Below are positions 10,928-22,500 of a DNA stretch of 64,000 nucleotides, in pieces. Below the pieces are notes generated by a model. It ran no database searches, had not been told where the DNA came from, and saw nothing but the letters and a program-made list of their open reading frames with translations. Made by a program: the position numbers and the translations under genes. Source of the stretch: Simmondsia chinensis (lineage: Eukaryota; Streptophyta; Magnoliopsida; Caryophyllales; Simmondsiaceae); NCBI GenBank assembly GCA_018398585.1, contig JAGTTD010000003.1:9122637-9186636 (forward strand), written 5' to 3'. The first letter of the stretch is position 1. Each line of letters begins with the position of its first letter.

Positions 10928-11949
10928 GGGTCAATTTTAAAAATAATATTAAAAAATAAAAAAATAATACCAAAAAAAATAATTTCAAACCTACTGTTGA
11001 ACCGCGTTTACAAAACGCGGCTATACTGAACCGCGTTAAGGTGATGTGTTTAAAATACATAAAAACCGCGTCTATAAAACACGTTTTACATTCATGTAAA
11101 CCGCATTCCCAAAACGCGATTCATAAAAGAATAAACCCCGTTATAGGAACGCGATTTTATCCATAAACGCGTTTACTAAATGCGGTTTAGATAATAACCG
11201 CGTTTATTAAACGCGGTTTATCCGCAGTACACACAAACACCGTTTTCATCGCTTATAGTATCCATTATGCCGCAATTCGTGATGATCGTCACATTGATCC
11301 CATGTTCCTCTCAATGAAGCTCCAACATTATAAGTGAAGGTGGTAAGAAATCAGGAAAAGTTATCAATAAAAGGCTATTAATTCAGTAGTGATCAAATGG
11401 CTGCGACAATGATACTTAAAGATCTTCGGCGTATAAAGCAAAAGAAGGGCGACAGCGGACGACATGACGGGCGGTGAGTAGGGGTGTAAACGAACTGAGC
11501 GTTCAATGAACTACTCGTGTTCAAAATCGATTATAGCTCGTTCGTGTTCATTAGGAGAGCTTGATAGCTTAACAAGCCTAGTTCGAGCAAGTTCGATAAG
11601 CTTAACGAGCCGAGTTCGAACAGGGGGTGCTCGGCTCGCTAATGTTCACGAACAGTTTGATAAGGGCTCGATAAGAGCTCGTTAAGGGCTTGGCTCGACT
11701 CATTGCGGTTTACCATATTAAACCGCGTTCATATGACGCAGTTTTTATTATTATAAACCTCATTATTAAGACGCGATTTTTATTATGGGAAACCGAAACG
11801 GTGTTGTATTTCATCTGAATCTCGTTTTTTTAATGCGGTTTACTATAACCTCATTTTGTAAAAGCGGTTCAACAGTAGATTTGGAATTTTTTTTTTCAGC
11901 ATTATTTTTTTATTTTTTTATTTTTCGACATTATTTCCGGAACCAACTC
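10928..11949. mobile_element. Non-autonomous Mutator-like element in an LTR TATA box
   Basis: A 1,022-bp element with long imperfect terminal inverted repeats. The left end GGGTCAATTTTAAAA and the complement of the right end GAGTTGGTTCCGGAA differ by transitions only, and the outer arms (A/T-rich blocks, then CTACTGTTGAACCGC) pair over about 90 bases. It is flanked by the 9-bp duplication TTATAAATA (10919-10927 and 11950-11958), the length expected for Mutator-like transposons. Inside both arms, repeats such as AACCGCGTTTA and AAACGCGG alternate. No transposase is present. The target is the TATA box of copia LTR copy B. Confidence 0.75.
11482..11700. repeat. GAGCTCG-rich hAT-like fragment inside the Mutator-like element
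   Basis: TAGGGGTGTAAACGAAC at about 11483 begins a run of short variants of CGAGTTCGAACA and TTCGATAAGCTTAACGAGCC that ends near GGCTCGACTC (11700). Elements of this composition starting TAGGGGTGTAAACGA are common hAT-type MITEs in plants. The matching right end (ACACCCCTA) is not seen, so this copy is truncated or recombined. Confidence 0.5.
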
Positions 11950-12349
11950 TTATAAATAGTGGTCTTTAAAAACTAGTTTAGCCATTCAATTTTTTCTAAA
12001 AAATTAGATTTTTTAGAAAGTTAAAAATGAGAAATTTTTCTTTGAAATTCGTCCTAGTAAATATTTTTGGAATCAAGGAGTCATTGTGGATAAGATCTCG
12101 GGGTATTGATGATTCATCTCGGGCAGGCATCCGTGATTCTTTTTCTTTTAAGCTTTCCTTTAATTTTTACAATTTTATTTATACTTTTGATTTAATATTT
12201 ATTATGCCTATATATTTTATGTCCTTTTTGTATATATTAGAGTAGCAGTCCTTAGATTTCAAATTAAAAAAATTTTAAAATTTTTTCTATTGTGCTTGAT
12301 CTAGCCAATTGAAGAAAATTTTAGTTTTAGAAATTAAATTTTCCCAACA

Positions 12350-13214
12350 CCTACGACATTCGAAATGAAGCATCTTAGGAAATTAACTGGCCCCAAGAAG
12401 CGTTGGAGTTCCTTTTTGCTTGAAGGCGGTTTGGCCTCTTGAATGGCCTTAGTTCTATTTATATCAACCTCAATTGCCCTCTGGTGCACCAAGTAGCCAA
12501 GAAAATTCCTAGCATGAACTCCAGAGGCACATTTCAATTGTTCATGTCGAGGTTGTTGCTCCTCATTCGAAGGTTCAACTTGGGACTTTGATTTGACCAA
12601 GATGTCATCTGTGTATATTTCCATGGTCTGGCCAATGATATCATATAAAAGATCATGTTCATGGCTTTTTTATAAGTGGTGCCAGCATTCTTTATTCCAA
12701 ATGGCATAGCCATCCATTCAAAGATCCCTAGTTTACCCAAAATACCTAAATGTTGTTTCGTGAGTATCCTCCGAAGCAATCATGAGTTGGTAATACCCAC
12801 AACAACCATCCATAGAAGATAATACCTCTTGCCATGAGGCTAAATTAATGAGAACATCAGCTATAGGCATTGCATATTCATCCTTCTGGGTGGCTACATT
12901 TAGGTCTACTAAATCAATACAAGCTCTAATTTTGCTATTCCTTTTATTAATAGGAATAATATTTTCTAACCACTCAACTTACCTGGCTATTAGCCTTCTT
13001 GGGGCATTTTTCATTGGGCCAGAATTATGGGCCTTGAGCTTGGCTTGAGAGGAAGCCTATGCTCAACCACATTTGTGTCTAGGTTAGGCATCCTATGATG
13101 GTCCCAAGCAAAGCAGTCCTTGAACTCGAGGAACAAGGTCATGTACTCCTTCCTTTGCTCTTCACAAAGCAAAGAACTCATGTAAGTAGGCCTTGGGTCT
13201 TCTACTGAGCCCAA
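12350..13214 (-). pseudogene. G1 reverse transcriptase
   Basis: The minus strand encodes the fingers and palm of a gypsy RT. The RT entry CFAWDHHRMPNLD..VVEHRLPL is at about 13125-13050, the linker INKRNSKIRACIDLVDLN at about 12960-12900, then DEYAMPIADVLI and SSMDGCCGYYQL (palm, about 12820). The active-site box YTDDILVKSK is at 12618-12590, and FLGYLVHQRAIEVD and LQRFLGPVNFLRCFISN follow at about 12500-12365. The YTDD box is intact. Frameshifts and stops separate the blocks. The coding sense stops at the copy B LTR and resumes at 8773. Confidence 0.85.
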
Positions 13215-13249
13215 GTTAACCTTGAGGAGAGGGTCTTAAACATTAACCC

Positions 13250-14100
13250 TTAAGTTCTTCAGTTTAGCTGGTGCTGCTCTTAGGTCAGAGAACTCCTACT
13301 CTTTTTCTTGTACTAGCTGGGCTTTAAAACCATTCCTAGAGATAAATGGCGTCTCTGCCCATAATTGATCCTCAGCATGCCAAGCCACCACCTTTGCAAT
13401 GGTTGAAGAAATGGCCCTTTGGGCCTTTGGGCCTTCAATAGGAAGTCTTGGCTTCCATCCACAAGGCTTCTTGCGCTCCTTGAACGTCCCCTTCATCTCG
13501 AAGGGCTCTCAAGCATTCCTAGAAGTCAGAGCTATCTTACTCCACATTAGCTTGATTAACCTCAGCTTTAGTGACCAACTCTTAAGGATAGCTATCAATT
13601 CTTCATGTTGGGTAATTGAGGATTGATCCTTTTTATAGCCAACAGTCCCACAATGTCCTTGTAAAAAGTTGCCCCAAAGAAGCTGGAGCAAGCCATGAAT
13701 GGCTTGTCATTTGCCATAATCATCTCATATTTGTCATGGTTCCAAAAGATTAAGTGGTGAAGTGAAGAAGGGATACAATAGCTAATCTCTCACAAGCAAG
13801 GCCTTATAGCCTAAGGTGATATCCACTATAAAGAAAGTTGTCACCTTATTCAAGTTGCTAATAGTTATTTCAATCGGGGTAGCCCCTTCAGACTTGGTGT
13901 TGGCCCCAAAAAAGCCACAGATTGTCACATCTAAAGTTATCAAGTCATCTCAAGATTTACTGATAAACTCCAACATGTAAGAAGGCAAAACATTAATTGT
14001 CGCCCCATTATCTATTCACCAAGATGCCATGAAATTTGGCTTTGATATATAGAGGCTTAATGTGTTTGTTGGCAATTGTAGGACTATCAAACATCATCTT
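13250..14100 (-). pseudogene. G1 protease and protease-RT linker
   Basis: The motif DNGATINVLPSYMLEF (about 14012-13965, minus) is the aspartic protease site. Most gypsy proteases have D[ST]GA, so Asn in place of Ser or Thr is notable. GATPIEITI and GYKALL follow, matching the Tat protease C-terminus. The linker (13691-13296) has the KGTFKERKKPCGW and GPKAQRAISS segments and no known domain. Stops and frameshifts are present. Confidence 0.65.
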
Positions 14101-14373
14101 CATCATGTCAGGAAGATTATCGGTTGACTTGCATGTTAGGGTAGTAACTTTAAGAGACAAAGGATCAAACTTATCTTAAGGGGCTATTACTTTAGCCACA
14201 AGGTCCACCTGGGGATCTTCATCTATTGCTACTACATCCCTTCGGGGCTCCCCTGTGTTTCATTTGCCAAAAACTCTAAGGGAAGGAGAAAAGTAGTTTT
14301 GACATCAGCTTGTTCAGGGAGTGATCCAAACTGTATCTAAACCCCCAGCTTGTCTCTTTTTCAAGACTACCAT

Positions 14374-15299
14374 CTATTTGCATGTCCCTATCTTGAGGCT
14401 GATCTTTTGGTTAAACCCCGAGGGATTGGACTCGGCCATTGGTTTGGGGAAGTCTTCTGCGTTGAAGTCATTCTCTATGTCAAACCATTTTGGAATGACA
14501 TGGTCTAGAGGTTCTAGTAAGTTGATGCTGAGGGGACCATAATCCTCCTCATCGTCAAATGTCCTTCTAGCCCAAGAATTCTTTGGAAGTTGGTCCCACC
14601 AATATTCTTTTCCTTCAAAAGACAAGAAATTAGCCCATCTCTCAAGCTTCTTATGTGGCTTACCTTTAGCATTGGTGGCTAAAGGTCTTAATTCACCTTT
14701 TATATCTTCAAGATCCATGAACTCAGTACAGTTTTCCTTATGGCCTTAGTCTTCTTCATTAGAATCCTTGGCCAAATGAGTTTCGAGTAAAGCTCTTTGT
14801 CTTGCTCAAACTGGTTGTCTCCTCCATATGTTACAAAAGTGAACCCTTAAAGGTTGTTGTCTTAGTTGTTAGGGTCCTTGATTGGAGTCCACTTCAATCA
14901 AGTGATGTTTTGGATTGATTATTAGATATGCAGTCCGCGTGATCAGTTGAGCATTAGAATTTAGATCTTTAGTTGGCTCGTACATGTAGGACTTCTCAAA
15001 GTGCAGTTTTACCACCAACAGCAAATCGACAAAGGAAATGTGTTGAGGAAGGAGCTTGAGTTTCCTCATTACCCCTTTTATCTTCCCGCACCAATCTTAG
15101 CATACTTTGTAGGATACCCTTTCTAAGTCTCGAGATATCCTTTCTTTGTTTGTTAAGTTCGAAGCTTTCTAGGAACAATTCTAATTTCCGTAACAAATTT
15201 GTCAGCCATTGACAATGAAATGGTTGGCTTGTTGTCAAGCTTAATCAATAGGTTTTTGAAGACCAAACATTTATGGGTGGGATGAAGCTTAGTGATGTG
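14374..15299 (-). pseudogene. G1 gag-protease linker region
   Basis: This part of the gag-pol frame is rich in stops. The best piece is a 114-codon ORF at 14718-14374 with acidic and Trp-rich sequence (KLERWANFLSF, EYWWDQLPKNSWA, DDEEDYGPLSIN), which resembles linker sequence between gag and protease in Tat elements. No catalytic motif was found. Confidence 0.5.
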
Positions 15300-17859
15300 C
15301 CAATGGCATATCTCATCGTCCAACGTAAGCCCAAATGACATGAATTTTAATATTCCCTTAAGAACCCACCTACAAAATAGGTTGTTTGCAACCCTTGCCT
15401 TCTAAGTACCGTTTAAGACCATTATTCTCTTAAAAGAGGGAAAATGTTAGTTCGAACAATGCCTTGATTGTTCTAGGCAAAGGGATCAATAACGTTAACT
15501 TGAAGAGGACTAGGGAAAGGGTCTTTATCAGCCCCCCTTTGTCCTTCTCCAAGGAAGATTATATCCCTTTGCCTCAAGGCCTCTTGAACCATGTTTCTGA
15601 AGTTACATTGTTCTTAGTTAAGTGAGTAAAAGAATCATTCCGTTTACAATATACTTTTCCCTTTAGTGTATTGTGGTTAGGCTTCCTGTGTTTCCCCCAA
15701 AACTTGAGCTTACTGTTTGCCTTAAGCCAATCAAATATAATGTCGGCTCTTGAGAGTTCAAAGGACTACTTTCTCAAGCCTTGGGGTTAGTCTCACTTCC
15801 TAGCTTTAATACCGTTGACATATTCAGCAACGTCAATCTCATATAGAGGACCCTCTACCTCATTAATCAAATCATGTATGTAGGTTCCATCCGTGCTATT
15901 TTTCTTGAGGCTTTCCTCCTTTAAGACAACCTCATGTCTAGTGGCACATTCTTCCAGCTGAAGGAGAGTTGAGAAGTTTAAGCTTTCAAACTTCATGTTA
16001 AATTCAATATCCAAGCCATTTAATTTAGCTTGGCATATTCAACATCAAGCAGAGCCACTGTGCATTTTGACCTGGCTCTTTTGAACCAATTAATATAATC
16101 TACTGCGGATTCACTTGACTTTTATCTTGTTTGAGCCAAGTCTAACATAGAGGTTCCTAGTTCTATTCTTAAGAATTGGGCCTGAAGTTGTGTGGCCAAG
16201 TCATCCCAACTGTAAATGAAATTAGATGGTAAACTAATGTAGCACTGCAAGGTAGTCCCTATCAAAGAACTAGGGAACAACTACGTTTTGAGTATGGTTT
16301 CTTAGCCGCTTCTCTCCCTTAGCAGTTGAGTCTTGCCAAATGCTTAAGAGCAAAATGCTTCCTTCTCCTGAGAAAAGGATGAACTTAGGGATTTTGTATC
16401 TTCAAAAGAAAGGGTAATCCCTGTCAATATAGTCAAGGTATGGTGTGCCATACAGGGGTGTATTGACACTTTTAAGGTCTGGCCAATACATTTGCTTGAT
16501 AATGATGGCCAATTGCTCTTAAGGGGTGGGTTTGGCACATGGTTATGCACCTCCCGCTGCCCTGCAAGTGGTTAAGGATCTCGTGGGGGATCATTAAGAT
16601 ACCCTTGAGCTCCCATAACAATCAGATGTGGGAATGGTTTTTGTCCATCATGCGCAGGGTAGTAGCTTCCTTTATCATTCTGCACATTTGTTTGATTGGC
16701 CATGAAGTATGTACCAACAAATCCTTGGATGTGGGGCATGCCTGAAGGCATGCCTACATTAATAGGCTGTTGGGCCATTCTTGTCTAATTAATCTCCAAG
16801 GTTGGATCTTAAGGGTGCACGAAGTTTGCTTGCCCCCAGTCTCATATGTAAAAAGAGGCCTAGGACAAGGACCTTGGTCCCTAGGGTTGGGCACCTATGC
16901 TTACACACCAACTCCGAGGCTCTGGTTAGGCCTCACGGCAGCCTCTCCTGTGTGAGGAGGGTACGAACGGTAATGCCTCCTATCTTAAGGATAGGCATGA
17001 CCGGAACATTGGTGTTGATGTCCCTCAAAGCCAAAGCATATCCTTGGTTCAAAGGGCCAGCAACCCCAAAGGTTGCATGATCACTCCTATGGCTAGAGTC
17101 CAAGTGAGTGGCACCTACTTTAGCCATAGTTGGATTTCCCATTTTCTAAGGGACTATGTTGTCAACCTGGGCCGCTGGCCTTTGTGAGCTTGAAGGAACA
17201 TCATGAGGGTATCCAGTGGGAACTGAGGGAGTAGGAATAGGCCTTAGTTGACAATTGTCATCTCTAACGGCTTTAACTAAGCCTTTATGAGTCCCAACGT
17301 GCCTGACTAAGATAGGCTCGATGACAACTACTCTATGTCTTGCCACATCTTTAGCTATAAGTATAGTGGTAGAAGGCGTGAGCGAGTTCATCTTAACTAA
17401 GACTTTGTTGGTTTCTTTTTGAAGTCTTCCATTCATTAAGCTCCTAAAGTCATTGATGATAGCCCTCATTATGACATAGTTTTCACACTGAGCCGCCAGA
17501 GTACACACAATTTTAGCGCGTTGTTTTTCACAGACCTCTTTTATACCTTTCTTTATCCTTTGATCAATGAGTTCCATCCGGTGTTTGAGCATGGCCATAA
17601 AATTATTTCAAGAATAGTCATCGAGCCCAATATATTCGTCTTTTGGGATGTCTTCATCCTCTTTGCTTTCGTTACCTTGGGCATGACTCTTTTCATCCCC
17701 TTGTGACACAAGACTTTGGTCTGAGGAGTGCTTAAGTGGAGACCCAATTAAGGCTAATCCTTCGTGTTCCTCGGGTTTAAGAGCACTCGATCTCCTTGTT
17801 ATGACCATTGGTGAATGGTTTGAGACTATAGTTTGATAATCCATGATGGGGTTAAACAC
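15300..17859 (-). pseudogene. G1 gag
   Basis: Gag most likely starts at the ATG at 17859, about 20 bases inside the primer-binding site. The N-terminal piece (17859-17608) is acidic (KEDEDIPKDE). A 150-codon piece (17598-17146) follows after a frameshift. The structural core is at about 16960-15790: VGMPSGMPHIQGF, then SLPSNFIYSWDDLATQLQAQF (about 16250-16190), DYINWFKRARSKC (about 16110-16070) and LEECATRHEVVLKEES (about 15955-15905). These match the retrotransposon gag (capsid-like) family. A degenerate Cys/His segment lies near 15650. Stops break it repeatedly. Confidence 0.75.
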
Positions 17860-17881
17860 GATTACGTCTTAGGTTAAGCCT

Positions 17882-17900
17882 CCCATTATGGTTGCCAAAA
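17882..17900 (-). promoter_or_regulatory. G1 primer-binding site
   Basis: On the minus strand TTTTGGCAACCATAATGGG lies four bases past the end of the 5' LTR. It has the TGGCGACC..GGGG shape common in Tat-lineage elements. The exact tRNA is not assigned. Confidence 0.55.
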
Positions 17901-17904
17901 GGCG

Positions 17905-18272
17905 TCTTTGCTCTTTTATTTGCTTAGCATGTGTGTGTGGTCGCCATAAATACAAATCAACAAAACTGTATCATAGTTACTAGATAAGGACTAATGCAAT
18001 CTAGGTCAAGCCCGAGCCATCAAAGCCCTTAAACAATAACTCAAATCTAAGTTCACCTGACTTATCAAATAGGGACACCAGTATTAAGACCAACGTAATC
18101 GAGGTTAAGGCCCATCAAAACCTTAAACCAACGCATCAATTCTCAACTTATTGATTGTGAACAGATTAAAACAGAAAGTTCATACCCGAAACCCGAAGAA
18201 CTGTATAACTCTGAAGAAAAGCAAATACAATGAAAATCTACAGCATGCTACGCTGAGCTAAGCTACACTAAG
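17905..18272 (-). repeat. G1 5' LTR, first part
   Basis: The R/U5 side of the 5' LTR, collinear with 4073-4880 of the 3' LTR apart from the insertion there. It stops at the CTAAG target duplication of the Athila element; the remainder is at 27434-27991. The TG at the LTR edge has decayed to TCTTTGCTC. Confidence 0.75.
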
Positions 18273-19881
18273 TGATGCATTTCATATTTGTGCATTTTTT
18301 AATTACTATTTTAATTATTTTGCACCTGTTTAATTATAGTTTTATACTCATTCTAACAATTTTTATGTTTTTATTGGTTTGAAATAAAAGTTCCGAAAAT
18401 TGTCAAATTTTGGTGCAAACATGAAAAATTCGATGTATGGACAATTAAATCAAGTCAATCGGAGATCAGGACAAAATGGTATGAGCCAAAACCAAGTCCG
18501 GCCCGCCACCGACCCACACACCAATTGTCATCTCAAGTCACCACCGACATACCCTCCAGGCCAAATGCAAGCCCGACCTCGTCAACCTCTAGCTCGTCCT
18601 CGGCCTAGCCCAAATGCACTGTCCGTCATCCCGGTCGTCTACACCTCCGGCTCACGTGCAGAGCCTCCGGTGCCCTGTTCCAGCCGGTGTCCTCTGCTAT
18701 GCCCAACACCACCCGAATCACCATCACCACCATACCCAAGCTCACCACACCATTTCAGGCCAACAAACCCAGTCCACCAACCCGAACCTGTCACCATCGA
18801 AGCTCAGTGCAGGTCCATCTTCGCACAAAACTTAGGGTCGATACCGCAGCAATACTGCACGCATCTCCATTCTCTGCATAGGCCCACGCTCATCGTTGCC
18901 CAACGCAGTAGTGTTTCACCAGTAGAAGTCGGTTTTGAAGGAGTATAAGAAAAACTTGGGGAGATCGTTTTAGGGGGGAACGGACGGCGGCAACTTTCTC
19001 TCTCTCTCTCTCTCTCAGCTTTTTCTCTCTCTTTCTTTGTTCTCTTTTTATTTTTTTCATTAAGTTGGGACGAGGGTGAAATTACCTTGAAGATCGACAT
19101 TAGTTTATATATCTCCTCTTTCACCGATCCTTGATGGAGTACTAACTTGCTCTATGGGGTTAGATGAAGTCTTAGCCTTTTTACTTTGTATTACTTTTAA
19201 TTTTGGGATAATTATTTGTTACATGAATTGCTTGATTGTGAGAAATACTATGAAGTATTGTGCTTTAGTTGTTTATTCAATTGATATGATTATTGAGTTT
19301 GTAACCTTTAATTGTTGATATTGATATTTATATTTATAAATTAATCCTTTGTGCTTGTAGCCTTATGATTAATTAATCAAGCAACAGTATTAACCAAATT
19401 ATTAATTAAAGCCTATCTTCCCTATGCTTTAGTTAGATAGGATCAATACGTAATAATTAACAATATGTTAGGTAGAGCCTATTTTCCTGATGCTTTAGTT
19501 AGATAGGGTCAATACGCGATACTAACATCATTATCTTTGTAGGTTGAACCTTGTAACCTAAACCACTACATGTGTGACAATCAATAATCTCAATTTAAAA
19601 GTTAACGCAAAAATAATTGGCTAATGATGGATACGAAACCCTGGGCTCCAATTTAATACATGTTCCTAATTAGAAGTAGATTACTTTAGTTTAATTATCG
19701 TTTTCTAGATTAATTGACACAAAAACCTCTCAAATCTATTCAAATCAATTTAGTTCATAAAATAATTTCACGTACTCTTAGTCCCTGTGGTTCGACACCC
19801 TCTCGCCTTGCACTTCAATTTAGATGTGTTTAGTAGATAGGGTTAAATATTAAATTTTGATAGACGTAGAAAAATACATCA
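18273..19881 (+). repeat. Athila LTR1
   Basis: A 1,609-bp LTR. A C-rich block at 18480-18900 stands out against AT-rich flanks and is kept in LTR2 (about 24250-24600). It is followed by a CT microsatellite (18993-19015). Two near-identical 60-base blocks at about 19405-19520 contain CTTTAGTTAGATAGG. A 182-codon Pro-rich ORF (18400-18948) overlaps the C-rich block but is reduced in LTR2 (96 codons at 24255-24545), so I do not call it a gene. Confidence 0.85.
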
Positions 19882-19885
19882 TGAT

Positions 19886-19905
19886 TTTGGCAATGCTGCC
19901 GGGGG
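19886..19905 (+). promoter_or_regulatory. Athila primer-binding site
   Basis: TGGCAATGCTGCCGGGG, starting a few bases after the LTR1 end, is close to the tRNA-Asp type site TGGCGCCGTTGCCGGGG known from Athila elements. The mismatches fit decay. Confidence 0.7.
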
Positions 19906-20236
19906 CTAGACAACGTTCGTGTTTTTATTTTTGTAATTTTCTTTGGTTTTTAATTTTCTTTAATTATTTTTAATTGTTATTATCTCTTTCTTTAAAAAAA
20001 TAAAAATAGAAAAAATATAAAAAAATATTTTCTTTACTTTTCTTAAAAAGGTTATTTATTTATTTATTTTTAAAGCATTATTTATCTTGCGATTTTCGCG
20101 TATAGGTTGATTTTAGGGTAGTTTATTATTTGTTTTTCTTCTTCTTTTTTCTTTATTTTTTCTTTTTAAGTGTTTGTTTTGTTTGTTTTGCTAGTTTTAG
20201 TTTTTAGTTTTATTTGCTTCTTATGATTGTTTATTT

Positions 20237-22080
20237 ATGCACGATCGCCGCTTTTTGTCTCTTGACCTTACTAGATTCGACCCTGAAATTGAAAGGACCT
20301 TAAGAGACTTTAGATCCCAACACCGAACACAAACCGCAATGGCTGACGAACAACAACCATGTCCACTTATGGAGTACTTGACCCCCACGACATACGCTTC
20401 ACCCTCATGCAGTAGGTTGCCACCTGTAGCCCATCAGTTCGAGCTTAAGCCACATACCATATAGATGCTTCCTTCATTCCATGACTTAGGTAATGAGAAC
20501 CCGTACACACACTTGGACAGTTTCATGGAGGTTTGTTTAACCTTCAGGATTCCTAACATTAGTGATGACGCCATCTTACTTCATCTTTTTCCTTTCTCTT
20601 TAAACGATAAAGCTAAGTATTAGTTAGACTCCTTACCTAGTGGGACGATTACTACTTAGACCCAAATGTAACAAAAATTTCTTAGGAAATTCTATCCCAT
20701 TAGTAAGACTAACACTGCTAGGAGAGCCATTAACATCTTCGCCCAACTTCCTACTGATGAGTTCACGAGAGTTGGGATAGGTTTAGGGAACTTTTACGAG
20801 CCTATTCGCATCATGCTATCCCTAAATGGAAACTAGTCCAAAAGTTTTATTACGGGTTGAATAAGAAGGGTTAACAGACTGTTGATGCCTCGTGTGATGG
20901 TCAGTTCCTTAGAAAGAATGAGGATGAGGTGTGGGAACTTTTCAAACTTTTAAATGAGAATTCATAGTAATTTGTCGCACATGCACGTCTAAATGCTACT
21001 AGGTTAAATACAGGAGTAAATGAAATAGCTAACACCTCCATCTTAGATAAGAAAGTAGACTCTCTTGCCTCTTTTGTAAAGCAGTTAACTTTTCTATTTA
21101 AGATGACATTGGGCCCCTCTACTGTACCTAATGTGTCTCATGTTTCGAATGTGCATAGTGCTTGCTCTTCATGTTCTAGTGTCTCTCATTCCATACATGA
21201 CCGCCGCTCTGCTTCACCTTATGTGGAGTGGTTGGAGGAACAAGTCAATGCAGCCTAAGGGTTCTCACGAAACTACCCATACTCTAACACGTATAATTTA
21301 GGCTGGAGAAACCATCCTAACTTCTCTTGGAGGCAAGGAGGAGAAGGACAATTTGTACCACAACAATCTCACCCATGACCTCACTCACTTGGTATTACAT
21401 GACCCATAAGTTTCCAACCACAAGGGTATACCTCTTACTACTCTCAACCTTCAAATTTGAGCTCCAATTCAAATTTCGAAGAGAAGATCTTGAGTGCGCT
21501 GAAGGGTTTGAAAGCTAATTCCCAAATCCTCCACTCCCATACACAATCGATCTAAAAGCTAGAAACCCAAATAGGTCAACTAGCTAACATTTTGAGTAGG
21601 AGAGACGAGGGAATACTCCCTAGCCAAACCGTAGAAAACCCTAGAAACTGTGTGAGGCAAGACAGCTATCCTCCCTATCAAGAACAAATAAAGTCCATTA
21701 CAGTGTTAAGAAGTGGGACGAAGGTTGATAATGGGGTGAGTGCTGAGAGTGAAGTACTCATAAGAGGTGAGGGAGAAGAGAAGATCAAGGAAAGAGAAAA
21801 GGTGACCGATGAGGTCATGCCCCGTTCTCCCACTCCTAAGACCTCTGATCTTCCTTCCTCATATGTACCTAGAGTGCCCTTCCCCCAAGCTTTAGTTGCA
21901 CCACATCCAAATGGGAAGGACAAGAAGTGGGAAGATATTTTGGAGATATTTGGCCAAGTAAAGATAAACATTCCCCTTCTTGACGCAATTAAACAAATCC
22001 CGGTCTATGCGAAGTTCATTAAGGACTTGCTGAACCAAAAGAGGCGATCTAGGGCACATCTACCTAAAAAAGTGTTTTGA
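20237..22080 (+). pseudogene. Athila gag and gag-protease linker
   Basis: The first readable piece starts at the ATG at 20237. The gag core follows from 20464: FHDLGNENPYTHLDSFMEVC, IPNISDDAILLHLFPFSLND (about 20560-20615) and KFLRKFYPISKT (about 20675-20710), which is the Athila capsid-like motif set. TGG or CAG codons have become stops (for example near 20622 and 20657). A 162-codon piece (21592-22080) is the linker to protease and ends PVYAKFIKDLLNQKRR..PKKVF, a segment conserved just before the protease in Athila polyproteins. Confidence 0.78.
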
Positions 22081-22500
22081 CCCGAGCAAGTGAGCTCTAT
22101 TATGAAGCGTGACACTCCAATTAAATACAAAGACCCTGGTGTCCCCACAATCTCTTGTTCACTTGGAGACTACTCGATTGATAAAGTTTTACTTGACTTA
22201 GGAGCGAGTGTCATTATTATTCCTTAGTTTATGAGGACTTAGGCTTAGAAGAGTTGCAACCCACCACGGTGACCTTGCAATTAGTGGACAGATCAACCAG
22301 GATCCCCCGTGGTGAGCTTACTAACGTACTAGTGTAGGTAGACAAAGCTATATTTCTTGCTGATTTTCTTGTACTTGATATGGAACCTTCTAGTCATTCA
22401 AAAAACCACATCCCTATCATTTTAGGTCGGCCTTTCTTAGGGACGGCCAATGCCACAATTAACTGTAGATCTGGGATAATGAATGCTAGTTTGCAAACAT
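22081..22500 (+). pseudogene. Athila protease
   Basis: The frame continues past a stop with SLGDYSIDKVLLDLGASVII (about 22155-22220). DLGAS is the Athila aspartic protease site, with the usual Leu variant of D[ST]GA. After a frameshift come LQPTTVTLQLVDRSTRIPRG-type sequence (22250-22310), VLDMEPSS and HIPIILGRPFLGTANATINC (about 22400-22465), matching the flap and C-terminal part of the protease. Confidence 0.8.

Larger units (their letters stand above)
8774..12349 (+). mobile_element. Solo copia LTR (copy B) with two nested inserts
   Basis: An LTR of the same family as copies A, C and D. It starts TGTTAGAATTGG at 8774 and ends TTTCCCAACA at 12349. It follows copy C base by base in long blocks (GATGACATGTCAAGTTTGGTTTAAGTGG-type near 8925, GATAAGATGTCCC-type near 9425, GAATTGTTCGAGAAGGG near 9515). 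Without the retroposon (10004-10578) and the Mutator-like element (10928-11949) it is about 1.96 kb, equal to the copy D LTR. No internal copia sequence is attached, so it is a solo LTR. The flanks (TCTGG and CCTAC) do not form a clear 5-bp duplication. It splits the G1 pol. Confidence 0.82.

Noticed and set aside
8774..12349. Clear 5-bp target duplication for copia LTR copy B
   Set aside because: The flanking pentamers TCTGG and CCTAC do not match, so no duplication is claimed although the host gypsy pol is clearly split.
18400..18948. 182-codon Pro-rich ORF as a host gene
   Set aside because: It lies wholly in Athila LTR1 and is shortened in LTR2; it is better explained as a C-rich LTR block.
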